DNA of 53,332 nucleotides from Paludibacteraceae bacterium. GTDB taxonomy: Bacteria; Bacteroidota; Bacteroidia; Bacteroidales; Paludibacteraceae. The notes under the pieces are model-generated. The model made no database searches. It was not told where the DNA came from and saw nothing but the letters and a program-made list of their open reading frames with translations. The DNA is taken from the NCBI GenBank assembly GCA_905233925.1, contig CAJOFV010000007.1:1-53332 (forward strand), written 5' to 3'. The translations under genes and the position numbers were made by a program. Shown in pieces: positions 17,482 to 26,470 of the stretch. The stretch's first letter is position 1; each line of letters starts with the position of its first letter.

Positions 17482-17970
17482 TTATGCACGACTCCTCGCA
17501 CGACGGAGCATAATCGCTCCGGCAAAAAGTGCTGCAAATACAAATAATACCAACGGTTCGCCAACCGGATAATCCTCCGACTGGTTCGCCTCACCCGGCG
17601 TGTCAAAGCCCTTGCGGATGCCAGGTTTGTTGGCGCGGCCGGTGCCTTCAGAAGACGGATTATAGGCATCCGACGGCACCTCATCCGTTCCGACCGGATA
17701 AATGGTCGGCGAATAAGACGAATAACCGGTTGCCTTCGTCTGGTCAACCGTTGTCGAAGCCACTACAAACGGCCGTCCCTCCGCATTCTGCGACCAACCA
17801 AACGGGTCGTTTCCCGCGCTTGCACGGCCAGCCGCACAAGGCATCACTAAAAGAATCATCGTTACCATCCACACACCTGCACGCCACACGCCCGACGTAT
17901 GACTTTTGCTGTTTTGTACCGAGCCCGCGGCTCTTGATGTAACTGCTAACATAATATTCTCGTTTTTCAT
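17482..17970 (-). CDS. small secreted/membrane partner protein A with PVGE-TM-Arg C-terminus
   Basis: 162 residues. An N-terminal hydrophobic segment (about residues 33-50, AGVWMVTMILLVMPCAAGRASA) looks like a signal peptide or anchor, preceded by an unusually long, charged N-region; a later start at MLAVTS (residue 7) is possible. The middle is polar, with IYPVGTDEVPSD and GFDTPGEANQ. It ends PVGEPLVLFVFAALFAGAIMLRRARSRA: a Pro-Val-Gly-Glu motif, one membrane helix, then an Arg-rich tail. The same architecture and VPSD/PVG motifs occur in the 123-aa protein behind giant B, so the two are paralogues. Its promoter lies inside an inverted-repeat-bounded segment. Function unknown; probably works with the giant proteins. 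Confidence 0.75.
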   Translation of the reverse strand: MKNENIMLAVTSRAAGSVQNSKSHTSGVWRAGVWMVTMILLVMPCAAGRASAGNDPFGWSQNAEGRPFVVASTTVDQTKATGYSSYSPTIYPVGTDEVPSDAYNPSSEGTGRANKPGIRKGFDTPGEANQSEDYPVGEPLVLFVFAALFAGAIMLRRARSRA

Positions 17971-17986
17971 CAGTATGATTATTTAA

Positions 17987-18005
17987 TCGACCATATAATG
18001 GGGCA
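17987..18005. repeat. inverted repeat 1, left arm (promoter segment)
   Basis: TCGACCATATAATGGGGCA; pairs with 18182-18200 with one mismatch over 19 bp. Lies in the 5' leader of small protein A. Confidence 0.85.
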
Positions 18006-18082
18006 CAATCCGACACCAAACCAACGGCGCCACAATGCCCGTTTTACACCCCCTATTACGGGAGCATATAAAATTATCGCGG

Positions 18083-18114
18083 CAAAGGTACTACATATAT
18101 TACATATATGCAAA
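18083..18114 (-). promoter_or_regulatory. promoter of small protein A, inside inverted repeat 1
   Basis: TTTG (18114-18111), 20 bases, TACCTTTG (18090-18083), minus strand, extended -33 TTTGCATATATG. It is enclosed by the inverted repeats 17987-18005 and 18182-18200, so inversion would point it toward giant gene B. Confidence 0.85.
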
Positions 18115-18181
18115 TATTTTACCAAAAAAATATATTTTTTACGTGTTTTTGCCCCATTTCGGACGAAATAAACGCCGCAAA

Positions 18182-18200
18182 TGCCCCCTTATATGGTCGA
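18182..18200. repeat. inverted repeat 1, right arm
   Basis: TGCCCCCTTATATGGTCGA, the reverse complement of 17987-18005 with one mismatch; the enclosed segment is 176 bp. Confidence 0.85.
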
Positions 18201-18213
18201 ATAGCGGGACAAA

Positions 18214-18262
18214 GTTGAAAGTTGAAAGTTGAAAGTGGAAAGAGGAAAGGGGAAAGTGGAAT
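18214..18262. repeat. 7-bp tandem repeat, 7 units (GTTGAAA type)
   Basis: GTTGAAA x3, then GTGGAAA, GAGGAAA, GGGGAAA, GTGGAAT: a clear 7-bp period with progressive divergence. Confidence 0.85.
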
Positions 18263-18270
18263 ATAGAAAA

Positions 18271-18298
18271 GCAGCGGCTCGCTGCTGAACAACGAGCC
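18271..18298 (+). promoter_or_regulatory. alternative hairpins in the giant-B upstream region (possible attenuator)
   Basis: GCAGCG (18271-18276) can pair with CGCTGC (18280-18285), or GGCTCG (18276-18281) with CGAGCC (18293-18298). The two stems exclude each other and lie before the terminator at 18343-18366, as in attenuation leaders. Functional role is inferred. Confidence 0.3.
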
Positions 18299-18310
18299 GG
18301 AGAACATTGA

Positions 18311-18326
18311 CATACTGAAAACAAAC
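18311..18326. repeat. inverted repeat 2, left arm
   Basis: CATACTGAAAACAAAC, the exact reverse complement of 18460-18475; encloses 133 bp. Confidence 0.9.
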
Positions 18327-18342
18327 AGACTGCTTACAAGAA

Positions 18343-18366
18343 CGGTGTGAAATACACCGGTTTTTT
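18343..18366 (+). terminator. intrinsic terminator inside inverted repeat 2
   Basis: CGGTGT (18343-18348), loop GAAAT, ACACCG (18354-18359), then GTTTTTT. It would stop rightward transcription before giant gene B in the present orientation. Confidence 0.65.
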
Positions 18367-18459
18367 GCAAATTCGCAAATTTATTTACAAAAAAATGCTA
18401 TAATTCCGTAAATTTATACGACTAAACACTATATAAATCCGCGAAAACGCATTTCTCGA

Positions 18460-18475
18460 GTTTGTTTTCAGTATG
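18460..18475. repeat. inverted repeat 2, right arm
   Basis: GTTTGTTTTCAGTATG, the exact 16-bp reverse complement of 18311-18326, 102 bp before the giant-B start. No consensus promoter is visible between 18476 and 18577. Confidence 0.9.
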
Positions 18476-18549
18476 AAAAGAGTTCTTTTGAATGATAATA
18501 GATAGTGATAAAACCGCAAAAAGATTAACTGAAAATCAAAAACGTTGAT

Positions 18550-18589
18550 AATATTAACTTATAAACATAAAATTATTATGAAAAACAAA
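18550..18589 (+). repeat. 40-bp leader/start repeat, copy B
   Basis: Identical over 40 bp to 15136-15175 on the opposite strand. Covers the AT-rich leader and first four codons (MKNK) of giant gene B. Confidence 0.9.
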
Positions 18590-21500
18590 ATCTTAAAATC
18601 GTTATTGATAGCTATTGGGCTATTGGCGACAAGTTTAACGACCCAGATGTGGGCGGCGGATTACATTTTAGGCCCTGATGGTTCTTGGACTCAAAATGCA
18701 GCACACACGATGGGTTCGTCAGGTATTACGAATTGGGTGTATAAAAACCTTACTCCTTCTGGGCAATGGACTAATTTTAAAGTTCTAAATAGTGGCACGT
18801 GGTACGGTAAAAATTCTGGAGGTAACAATGTTACCGTTGGAAGTGAATATACGCCAACAACAACAGGAGATAATATGTATTGTGACTTTACATCGAACTA
18901 TAGTAACATGTCGTATTATTTCTTCTTTAATACATCCACTCACAAACTGATTATTCAGCCTGACTATTATTTGGCTGGAACGTGCGGTGCATCTAATCAA
19001 AGTTGGGGACAAACGCAAAACAAAACTACTTATGATGCGACGAACGGATATTTCAAATGGAATACGTGTTCATTAACAGCCGGAACTGAATACTCTTTTA
19101 AATTATGCGGTTATAATTCATGGACATACCAAAGAGGAGATGCTTCTAACGTGACCATTACACAAGGCACAAAGACATCAAGTGGTAGCGGAGATATTAA
19201 GTTCCAATCCACCTATGCTGGTACAGCCGTTATTACATTTGTTCCGACGTCCAACGATATGGTTATTCACTGTCCTTACCAAATCTCATACAATAAGGGT
19301 GCAAATGGTTCAGGCACAGTTGCTAGCGGCTCCAAAACATGGAATGCTAGTTTCACGCTCTCATCCTCGACTTTCACTCGTGCCGGTTATACACAAGACG
19401 GTTGGTCTACTTCGGATGGCGGGGAAAAGGTGTATGATTTAGGCGGCAGTTATACGACGAACGCTGATTTAACCCTCTATCCTCACTGGACTGAAAACAT
19501 GTCCTCTGTTACCTTGACAGCTTCGCCGAGCGGAAAAGGTTCGTTTACAATTGGTGGCTCTGCCGCAACTAGTACTTCTGTAGGTGTTACTACAACCAAG
19601 TCTGTGACAGCTGTTCCTATTTCTGGTTATCATTTTGTTAGCTGGGCTATAACAGGCGGTGCGACAATCAGCAGCACTACCACAAACCCGACAACAGTGA
19701 CCGGTGGAGGCGCAGGGACAGCTGCAACGCTTACTGCTACATTTGCAGCAGATGACGTTTACACACTGACCGTTGCAGCAGGTACAGGTATATCTGCCGT
19801 AACCGGTACGACAAATAATATTAAGGCGGGTGATAACATCGCAATTACGGCCACCGTTGCTCCTGGTTATACATGGAGTACTTGGACAAAGACAGGTGCA
19901 GGTACACTCTCTACCTTTACTGCCGGTACTAAGAACCAAACCGTAACTGTCGGTACAGCAGGAGATATAACACTTACTGCTTCTGCGACAGAGAATATGT
20001 CCACGCTGACGACCTCCAATCATTATGATGCAGGCGACCCGAGTTATAGCGCACCGACTATTTCTGGTTCTGCGACTAATGTGGGTTATGTAACGACACG
20101 CGAGATTACTGCTCCGGCAGCCGGAACGGGCTATAATTTCGTTGGTTGGACATTGACAAATTGTACGCGTACGGATGGAGGAGGAGCAACTGCAAACCCG
20201 ATTACCATTCGTTCAAATGGAGATGGCGCAGCTGCAACCGTTGTGGCGAATTATGAAGAGGTTTTGACTACGAGTTATGTGATTGTGGGTGGATCTGCCA
20301 TTGCGGGTACACCAACTTGGTCTAACACAATCTCATTTAGCAAGAAATCCGGTGAGGCAGCGAGCAACGTTGCATACGCTGAGATACCTATTTCTGACGT
20401 TATAGCAGAAGGTACGAAAGGCAACTACGAGTTTAAGATTAAAGACGGTGATACTTGGTATGGTCTTAACGGAAATGGGAATGTGTGGGATTATTATAGC
20501 AATTCCGGAGAGCAAACATTAGTAACGGGTGATAACATTCGACTGAACGCGAATGTAGTTGGTACTTACATCGCTAAAATAGACTACACTTCTGATCCGA
20601 AAATTACCATTACTTGGCCGGTGGCATTGTCGATTTATCGTTCGGATCCCAATGACGATACTAATGTGGGTGACCATGCATGGAGTACTATGCCAACCAG
20701 TACCAGTTATCGTTGGACACTCAATCTGGAAGCCAATACGACTTATGAATTCAAGATTAATGATAAGGGGACGTACTATGGCAGTAATACAGATATTACA
20801 ACATCTATTTCTAACAGAGATTTCGCGACAAACACTAACGATACCAAGTTAATTACCAAATCAGCAGGGACATTCACATTCACTTGGGATGCGAGCACTC
20901 ATAAATTAACTGTACAATATCCGAAATCAGCCGCTATCAGTGCCTCGCCGGCTTCGGTATATGATGAAGGGACAACAGCTCTTACCGGCTATGCGTCTGA
21001 ATTAGGTTCCGGAAGCCATACTATCACATACGAATTCTTTAAGGGAACGACTTTGACAGATGCCAATAAGATTGCAACGAAATCAAAGACAGAATCTGAG
21101 ACCTATCAGGAAGTTACTCAAGATAATGTTACGGTTGACTTTGACGGAAATGCAACAAGTCAAGTTTATACCATTCGCATAAAAGAAGGTAGCGATGTAC
21201 TTGCAACCAATACCGTAACCGTTTATCGCAAATGGGATATTTATGTACATGATGTAGCTTCTTGGGGAGGAATGTATATCCACATGTGGGGTAACGGAGA
21301 AACCACGTGGCCTGGAAATGAGTGTTCCTTATATAATAGTAGCACATCCTGGTATACAGTAACTCTTGATGCCAAGTATCCGCACTTCCAGCTTAACTGC
21401 AACAACTGTACTGATACCAAGCGTACTTATGGCGGAGATGATGCATATACACCCAATATTTCTACCTTCTCCCCCGGTTCTTATTGGTACACCGAGTTTC

Positions 21501-24500
21501 ACGATCACGGAGGTGATGGGCATGACTATTATACATTACACTCTATTACGCTCACTGATCCGACTGTTACGTTATCTGCTTCCATAGCGAACTGCAAGGA
21601 TATCACATTAACCGGTACAGTTACCGACTGCGGTAATGATGGTTCGTTTGCATCAGACATGAAAGAGGTTTACTTCGAAGTGGGAGGAACGAAGAATGCC
21701 GCAACAACAGTCAGTATAACGGATGGCACATTTACCAAGACGCTCTCAAATGCTACCGCAGGAGCTACCAACACTCTGCAAGCCTTTGCCACCAATATTC
21801 ATGGCACCGGTTCAAGTAGTACGTTGCATTATACCAATGTAACATTAGACCGTCAAAACGGAACAACCGGAACAACTGCTGTAACAGCTGTAGATGGTAT
21901 GGCAATGCCTGCCGGTGCATCCGCGCCCGGAAGAACAGGTTACACCTTCGGCGGCTATTATGCATCTACTAGCGGTGGCGGCAAACAATACTACAATGCT
22001 TCGATGGGAAGCGCAAACAACTGGGATCAAACGTCTCAAGCAAAGACCATTTATGCCAAGTGGACTGCAAATACATGGTATGTCCGCTTCAATAAGAATG
22101 GAGGTACCGGTACAATGAGTAACGAGTCGTTTACCTACGATGCGTCAGCAAAAGCATTGACGACGAATACATTCACCAAGCCCGGCTACAATTTTAGCGG
22201 ATGGGCAACTACGCAAGAGCGAGCTAATGCCGGAACAGTCGATTATACCGATGGCCAAACAGTAAGAAACTTGACAAGTACTGCCAATGGTATTGTGGAC
22301 TTGTTCGCAATATGGACAGCAAAGACCACGTCCATTACACTTCATCAAGATGGAGCAAAAACATCGGGTTCCACGACATCGCGCACAGGAACTTATGATT
22401 CAGCAATGCCTGCCATTACTGGTAGTGGTTCGCTGCCTATTGCCCCAGATGGTTATGCATTCATGGGCTATTATGATGATGTTGACGGCGAAGGCATACA
22501 ATATTATAACGCGGACGGTACAAGCGCGCATATATGGGACAAAGTTGATGCCACGGCAGACCTCTATGCTTACTTTAAGAAAGCAGAAATAACAGGTATT
22601 TCTATTTCACCATCTGCCGTAGTGGCACCAGAAACTGCCGTAACTGTGACAGCCACACTAAGTCCTACACCGGCAGGCTCTACCATCGTTTGCTGGAAAC
22701 TACTGCACAGCAATGGTAATGCGTTGGATGAACAACCGACCTTTACTCCGATTACTAATACGCCGGCTTCGCAGACGTCGGTACGTTTCACTGCAAATCA
22801 ACCAAGTGCCTCTTATATCATCGAAGCCACTTTGCGTCCCGGTTCATCCTGCGGAGCGGGAACAGCACTTGATACGAAGGAGGAAACCTTCCAAATAGCC
22901 GGTGACCATGATGTGGCAGTAGAATATAAGTGTGGCGATTTGGTAATTAAGGCAACCGGGGCTGTCACTGGCAAACCATTAGATTGGACAGAGACTACAG
23001 CTCCGGATATTGTGGGCTATTCCTTCTCCAAATGGAAAGCCGGCGATGGAATTACTATTGACGGAGCAGACGAAAACGGAGAGATAGCGACTGCCACTAT
23101 CCAATTCAAGGCTATTTATGATGGAAAATTGACCGCCATTTACACAGCGAAGCGTATGATTTACTTTAATAATACGCTCGGTTGGAGTAGCGTATATGTC
23201 TATTTCTACAAAAACGATAGTTATTGGCAAACTGTCTCTCCATATAATGGTTCTGGAGCAAATCCAGAATATACATGGACAAATACTCCTTACAGTGAAG
23301 AAAAACATGGTCAGATGCAACCTGTAAGTGAAGGTTCGAATATCTACTACTTCGATGCAGAAGCTGCTGGAGTTAATGCTTCCTACGATGATGTGGTCTT
23401 CACAGAACATAACCAACATGGTTACAATTATTTCTATGAAACAAATGCTGTACGCCGTGGAGATTACAAATCCTCTATGCCGATGTTCGTGCCTCTATCC
23501 GGTCAGACAGCAGATGTGCATAATAAAACGAATTACTACAATACTGGTTATTGGATGAACTATCCAGAAAATACGGGTTATACATTATATATTTACAATT
23601 GGTATACAGATGCCAAGGCATCACCCACAAGGACATATCAGTTCCCGTATGGTGAAGGTAAGACAATGCCGTTGAAGTTGGATGTAGAATTCAACGATAC
23701 CCAAAAGAATCAATATTGGATTATGGTATATCGCAATGATGGAACGTATTTAAGCACAAACTATACGTTTAAGCAAGGTTGGAATGACGAGCAGTCAATA
23801 GCTTCGACTGAAAATAAGATAGAACTTTTTACCTCTGCGACAGGTGTATATCACTTCACGCTGACTTATCATCAGAATGGTAATAACAATGATTACTTTA
23901 TTGATGTTGATTATCCGATTGCAAGTAATGACTATCGCATCATTTACAAAGATAATGCTACATGGTCGCATAATGCACATGGTGAAGAATGGTATCACCC
24001 ATCAGACATTATACGACAAATAGATGGAGCAGCCACTGAAGCGAAGAAAGATACCGTTTCCTTCTATATAAGCAAAGCGTCTGGTGCGAATGCAGCAATG
24101 AAATTCCAGAAGGCTAGTGTGACCGGAGAAGGTGTTGTTACTTGGTCGGATGTATCAGGAGGAAGTATAACTATTCCAAGTTCAGTTACCGAATCCGGTG
24201 TATATAACTTCATCGTTTCACAGCCGGTTGGAGGCGGTTCTATATCACTTGAAAAAGCTGAACCTTATACAGGTAATTATTATATCCGTACAGATTGTGC
24301 CAACAGTAAGTGGGATAATTATCGCAGCGATCCGGATCACTTGATAACCTATTCAGAGTATTCCATTGATCATGGAGGATATAGCCACTACTACACACAC
24401 TGGGTAAAATATACAGATACCGGACGTAAGAACGTGAAGTTCTGTATTGCCAATGATTACAGTCCGTCTATTTCAGATACGTTAGCTCGTGAGGATGCTT

Positions 24501-26425
24501 CTTTGAGCGAGTGGACTAATATCGGAAATTACATAGAAGCAGGCGGTGACCTGAAACGTGATGCGAATGTGCGCTTTATGTGGAATCAAAGCACTAATAA
24601 AGTCAGCCGTGCATATATTGACGGTGCACAAGAAGATGGCAGTAACTTCCTTCAGTTACTCAGCAGCGACAGTAAAATTAAGAATAGTACAGAAACGGAG
24701 ATATTAACCGCCGTCACTTTCTCTGATAACGAAAACTGGATTTATGAGGCTAACATCAAGGCGCAAACGAATGCACAATACCGACTAAAATCCACTTGGG
24801 GAACGAGCAACACTATTGAGCAGTACTTCAAAGGAAAAGCCGATGGCACGACCGAAACACTCATTGGCGGTAGCGGTACGGCGTGGTATGATATCCGTTT
24901 GTTGTATGACTTCAAGACCAACCGTATCGTTGCATCCTACGTGCCTGCTAGCGGTAATAGTGATTCGGAATTAGCGATTAATGCAGATGTGATGTTCATC
25001 CGTGATCATCAAGGTGATATCGCTCAATTGACGTTCGGCACTAATGGTAAAATCTCGGCGATTAAGACCGCGTATGGTGTATTAAGACTCAACAAGTGGA
25101 CATTGAATAATAAGGAAAGAGAGATAAGAGATGGCAAGCACAATGTATTAAGCAGTCCGGCATCCATTTATGAGCGTTCGCTATACTTCATATCCTTCCC
25201 GTTCCGTGTTAAATTGAGTGAAGTATTCGGTTTCGGCACCTACGGTACACATTGGGCTGTACAGCGTTACGACGGTGCGGACCGTGCGGCAAGAGGTCAC
25301 TTCCAAGAGAATGGAAACTTCTGGAAATGGATGAATCGTAACACAGAATATTTGGAGCCGAACCAAGGTTACCTCTTGGCCATTGATTTGGACTTATTAG
25401 GCGAGAGCTCCAGTGTCTGGGGACCTGAAAGTAAGAGTGAGCGAATTGAACTCTACTTCCCATCCTTCGGAACGATGCCAAATATTACAAATGCTGATGT
25501 TAGACAAGAACTTCCTGCACATACGTGTACTATTAACTGGTATGAATCCGGCAAGGTTCCGGGACCTGACACCGGTGATCCTCGAACCTCATACAATCGT
25601 ACCGTATTTGATAGTCACTGGAATGTGATGAGTGTTCCGACGTATGTCAACACAAGTTCTGTAACGTTTGATGATAATCCAACATGGATAGCGAAGATTG
25701 GGCCTAAGTTCCTCTACACGTGGAATTCGGACGACAATACGATAACAGCGACAACGGCTAGCACATACACTTATCATGCGATGCATGCATATATGGTTCA
25801 GTATTGCGGAGAGGTTGTTTGGTCAGCAAGTAGTGGTTCGCCGTCATCGATAGTAGCACGTCGTACGTATATGGACAAACCGCAAGAGGTTGAGTTCTGT
25901 CTCGAAGTACAACAGAACGACAAGATGATTGACCGGACATATATCAATCTGAGCGATGACGAAGAAGCAAGTGCTTCGTTCAAGTTCGGTGAAGATATGG
26001 CGAAAGAGTTCAACTCCAGAAATGCAAATATCTATACTTTCATTGATAACATGAAGGTTGCCGGTAATACGATGCCTATTGACTTTGAGAAGACAACCGT
26101 TATTCCGTTTGGTGTAGATATTAAGACTGCAGGCGAGTTTACCTTCTCAATGCCGGATGGAACAGAAGGCATTGGTGTAACGCTGATTGATAATGTTCGC
26201 GGCACGCATACGAACCTTGCACTGGGCGATTATGTTGTTGATCTCGAAGCCGGTACTTATGACGACCGCTTCGTTCTGGAGATTTCACCGATAATGAACA
26301 CTCCGACGGATATTGAAGGCGTTGACAGCCATAATGACGATATCCGGAAAGTGATGGTTGACGGAATCCTATACATCGTCAAGGACGGCAAAGTATTTGA
26401 TGCCCGCGGCTCACGCGTGAAATAA
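18578..26425 (+). CDS. giant secreted repeat protein B (paralogue of A)
   Basis: 2615 residues. The start at MKNKILKS is chosen over an in-frame ATG 33 bases upstream because it matches the start of paralogue A within the identical 40-bp leader and gives a good signal peptide (1-26, TQMWA). Approximate order: two beta modules (27-230), List-Bact/InlB repeat (234-306), divergent repeats (307-560), beta modules with WYGLNGNG/WYTVTL, a CBM26-like module (885-951, WDIYVHDVASWGGMYIHMW, TTWPG), three List-Bact repeats (1087-1164, 1167-1248, 1251-1334), an Ig-like group-2 type segment (1335-1440), then from 1525 to the end a region homologous to A. The tail is VMVDGILYIVKDGKVFDARG. Probably extracellular. 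Followed 45 bp later by small protein B. Confidence 0.85.
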   Translation: MKNKILKSLLIAIGLLATSLTTQMWAADYILGPDGSWTQNAAHTMGSSGITNWVYKNLTPSGQWTNFKVLNSGTWYGKNSGGNNVTVGSEYTPTTTGDNMYCDFTSNYSNMSYYFFFNTSTHKLIIQPDYYLAGTCGASNQSWGQTQNKTTYDATNGYFKWNTCSLTAGTEYSFKLCGYNSWTYQRGDASNVTITQGTKTSSGSGDIKFQSTYAGTAVITFVPTSNDMVIHCPYQISYNKGANGSGTVASGSKTWNASFTLSSSTFTRAGYTQDGWSTSDGGEKVYDLGGSYTTNADLTLYPHWTENMSSVTLTASPSGKGSFTIGGSAATSTSVGVTTTKSVTAVPISGYHFVSWAITGGATISSTTTNPTTVTGGGAGTAATLTATFAADDVYTLTVAAGTGISAVTGTTNNIKAGDNIAITATVAPGYTWSTWTKTGAGTLSTFTAGTKNQTVTVGTAGDITLTASATENMSTLTTSNHYDAGDPSYSAPTISGSATNVGYVTTREITAPAAGTGYNFVGWTLTNCTRTDGGGATANPITIRSNGDGAAATVVANYEEVLTTSYVIVGGSAIAGTPTWSNTISFSKKSGEAASNVAYAEIPISDVIAEGTKGNYEFKIKDGDTWYGLNGNGNVWDYYSNSGEQTLVTGDNIRLNANVVGTYIAKIDYTSDPKITITWPVALSIYRSDPNDDTNVGDHAWSTMPTSTSYRWTLNLEANTTYEFKINDKGTYYGSNTDITTSISNRDFATNTNDTKLITKSAGTFTFTWDASTHKLTVQYPKSAAISASPASVYDEGTTALTGYASELGSGSHTITYEFFKGTTLTDANKIATKSKTESETYQEVTQDNVTVDFDGNATSQVYTIRIKEGSDVLATNTVTVYRKWDIYVHDVASWGGMYIHMWGNGETTWPGNECSLYNSSTSWYTVTLDAKYPHFQLNCNNCTDTKRTYGGDDAYTPNISTFSPGSYWYTEFHDHGGDGHDYYTLHSITLTDPTVTLSASIANCKDITLTGTVTDCGNDGSFASDMKEVYFEVGGTKNAATTVSITDGTFTKTLSNATAGATNTLQAFATNIHGTGSSSTLHYTNVTLDRQNGTTGTTAVTAVDGMAMPAGASAPGRTGYTFGGYYASTSGGGKQYYNASMGSANNWDQTSQAKTIYAKWTANTWYVRFNKNGGTGTMSNESFTYDASAKALTTNTFTKPGYNFSGWATTQERANAGTVDYTDGQTVRNLTSTANGIVDLFAIWTAKTTSITLHQDGAKTSGSTTSRTGTYDSAMPAITGSGSLPIAPDGYAFMGYYDDVDGEGIQYYNADGTSAHIWDKVDATADLYAYFKKAEITGISISPSAVVAPETAVTVTATLSPTPAGSTIVCWKLLHSNGNALDEQPTFTPITNTPASQTSVRFTANQPSASYIIEATLRPGSSCGAGTALDTKEETFQIAGDHDVAVEYKCGDLVIKATGAVTGKPLDWTETTAPDIVGYSFSKWKAGDGITIDGADENGEIATATIQFKAIYDGKLTAIYTAKRMIYFNNTLGWSSVYVYFYKNDSYWQTVSPYNGSGANPEYTWTNTPYSEEKHGQMQPVSEGSNIYYFDAEAAGVNASYDDVVFTEHNQHGYNYFYETNAVRRGDYKSSMPMFVPLSGQTADVHNKTNYYNTGYWMNYPENTGYTLYIYNWYTDAKASPTRTYQFPYGEGKTMPLKLDVEFNDTQKNQYWIMVYRNDGTYLSTNYTFKQGWNDEQSIASTENKIELFTSATGVYHFTLTYHQNGNNNDYFIDVDYPIASNDYRIIYKDNATWSHNAHGEEWYHPSDIIRQIDGAATEAKKDTVSFYISKASGANAAMKFQKASVTGEGVVTWSDVSGGSITIPSSVTESGVYNFIVSQPVGGGSISLEKAEPYTGNYYIRTDCANSKWDNYRSDPDHLITYSEYSIDHGGYSHYYTHWVKYTDTGRKNVKFCIANDYSPSISDTLAREDASLSEWTNIGNYIEAGGDLKRDANVRFMWNQSTNKVSRAYIDGAQEDGSNFLQLLSSDSKIKNSTETEILTAVTFSDNENWIYEANIKAQTNAQYRLKSTWGTSNTIEQYFKGKADGTTETLIGGSGTAWYDIRLLYDFKTNRIVASYVPASGNSDSELAINADVMFIRDHQGDIAQLTFGTNGKISAIKTAYGVLRLNKWTLNNKEREIRDGKHNVLSSPASIYERSLYFISFPFRVKLSEVFGFGTYGTHWAVQRYDGADRAARGHFQENGNFWKWMNRNTEYLEPNQGYLLAIDLDLLGESSSVWGPESKSERIELYFPSFGTMPNITNADVRQELPAHTCTINWYESGKVPGPDTGDPRTSYNRTVFDSHWNVMSVPTYVNTSSVTFDDNPTWIAKIGPKFLYTWNSDDNTITATTASTYTYHAMHAYMVQYCGEVVWSASSGSPSSIVARRTYMDKPQEVEFCLEVQQNDKMIDRTYINLSDDEEASASFKFGEDMAKEFNSRNANIYTFIDNMKVAGNTMPIDFEKTTVIPFGVDIKTAGEFTFSMPDGTEGIGVTLIDNVRGTHTNLALGDYVVDLEAGTYDDRFVLEISPIMNTPTDIEGVDSHNDDIRKVMVDGILYIVKDGKVFDARGSRVK

Positions 26426-26426
26426 T

Positions 26427-26468
26427 GAGTGAATGATTGAATGTTGAATGTTTAATGAATGAATATTG
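26427..26468. repeat. 7-bp tandem repeat (ATGTTGA/ATGAATG type)
   Basis: Six degenerate 7-bp units fill the gap between giant gene B and small protein B. Confidence 0.7.
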
Positions 26469-26470
26469 AT

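Noticed and set aside
15136..18589. Composite transposon between the inverted 40-bp repeats
   Set aside because: The repeats are gene leaders and starts; there is no transposase and no target-site duplication could be recognised.
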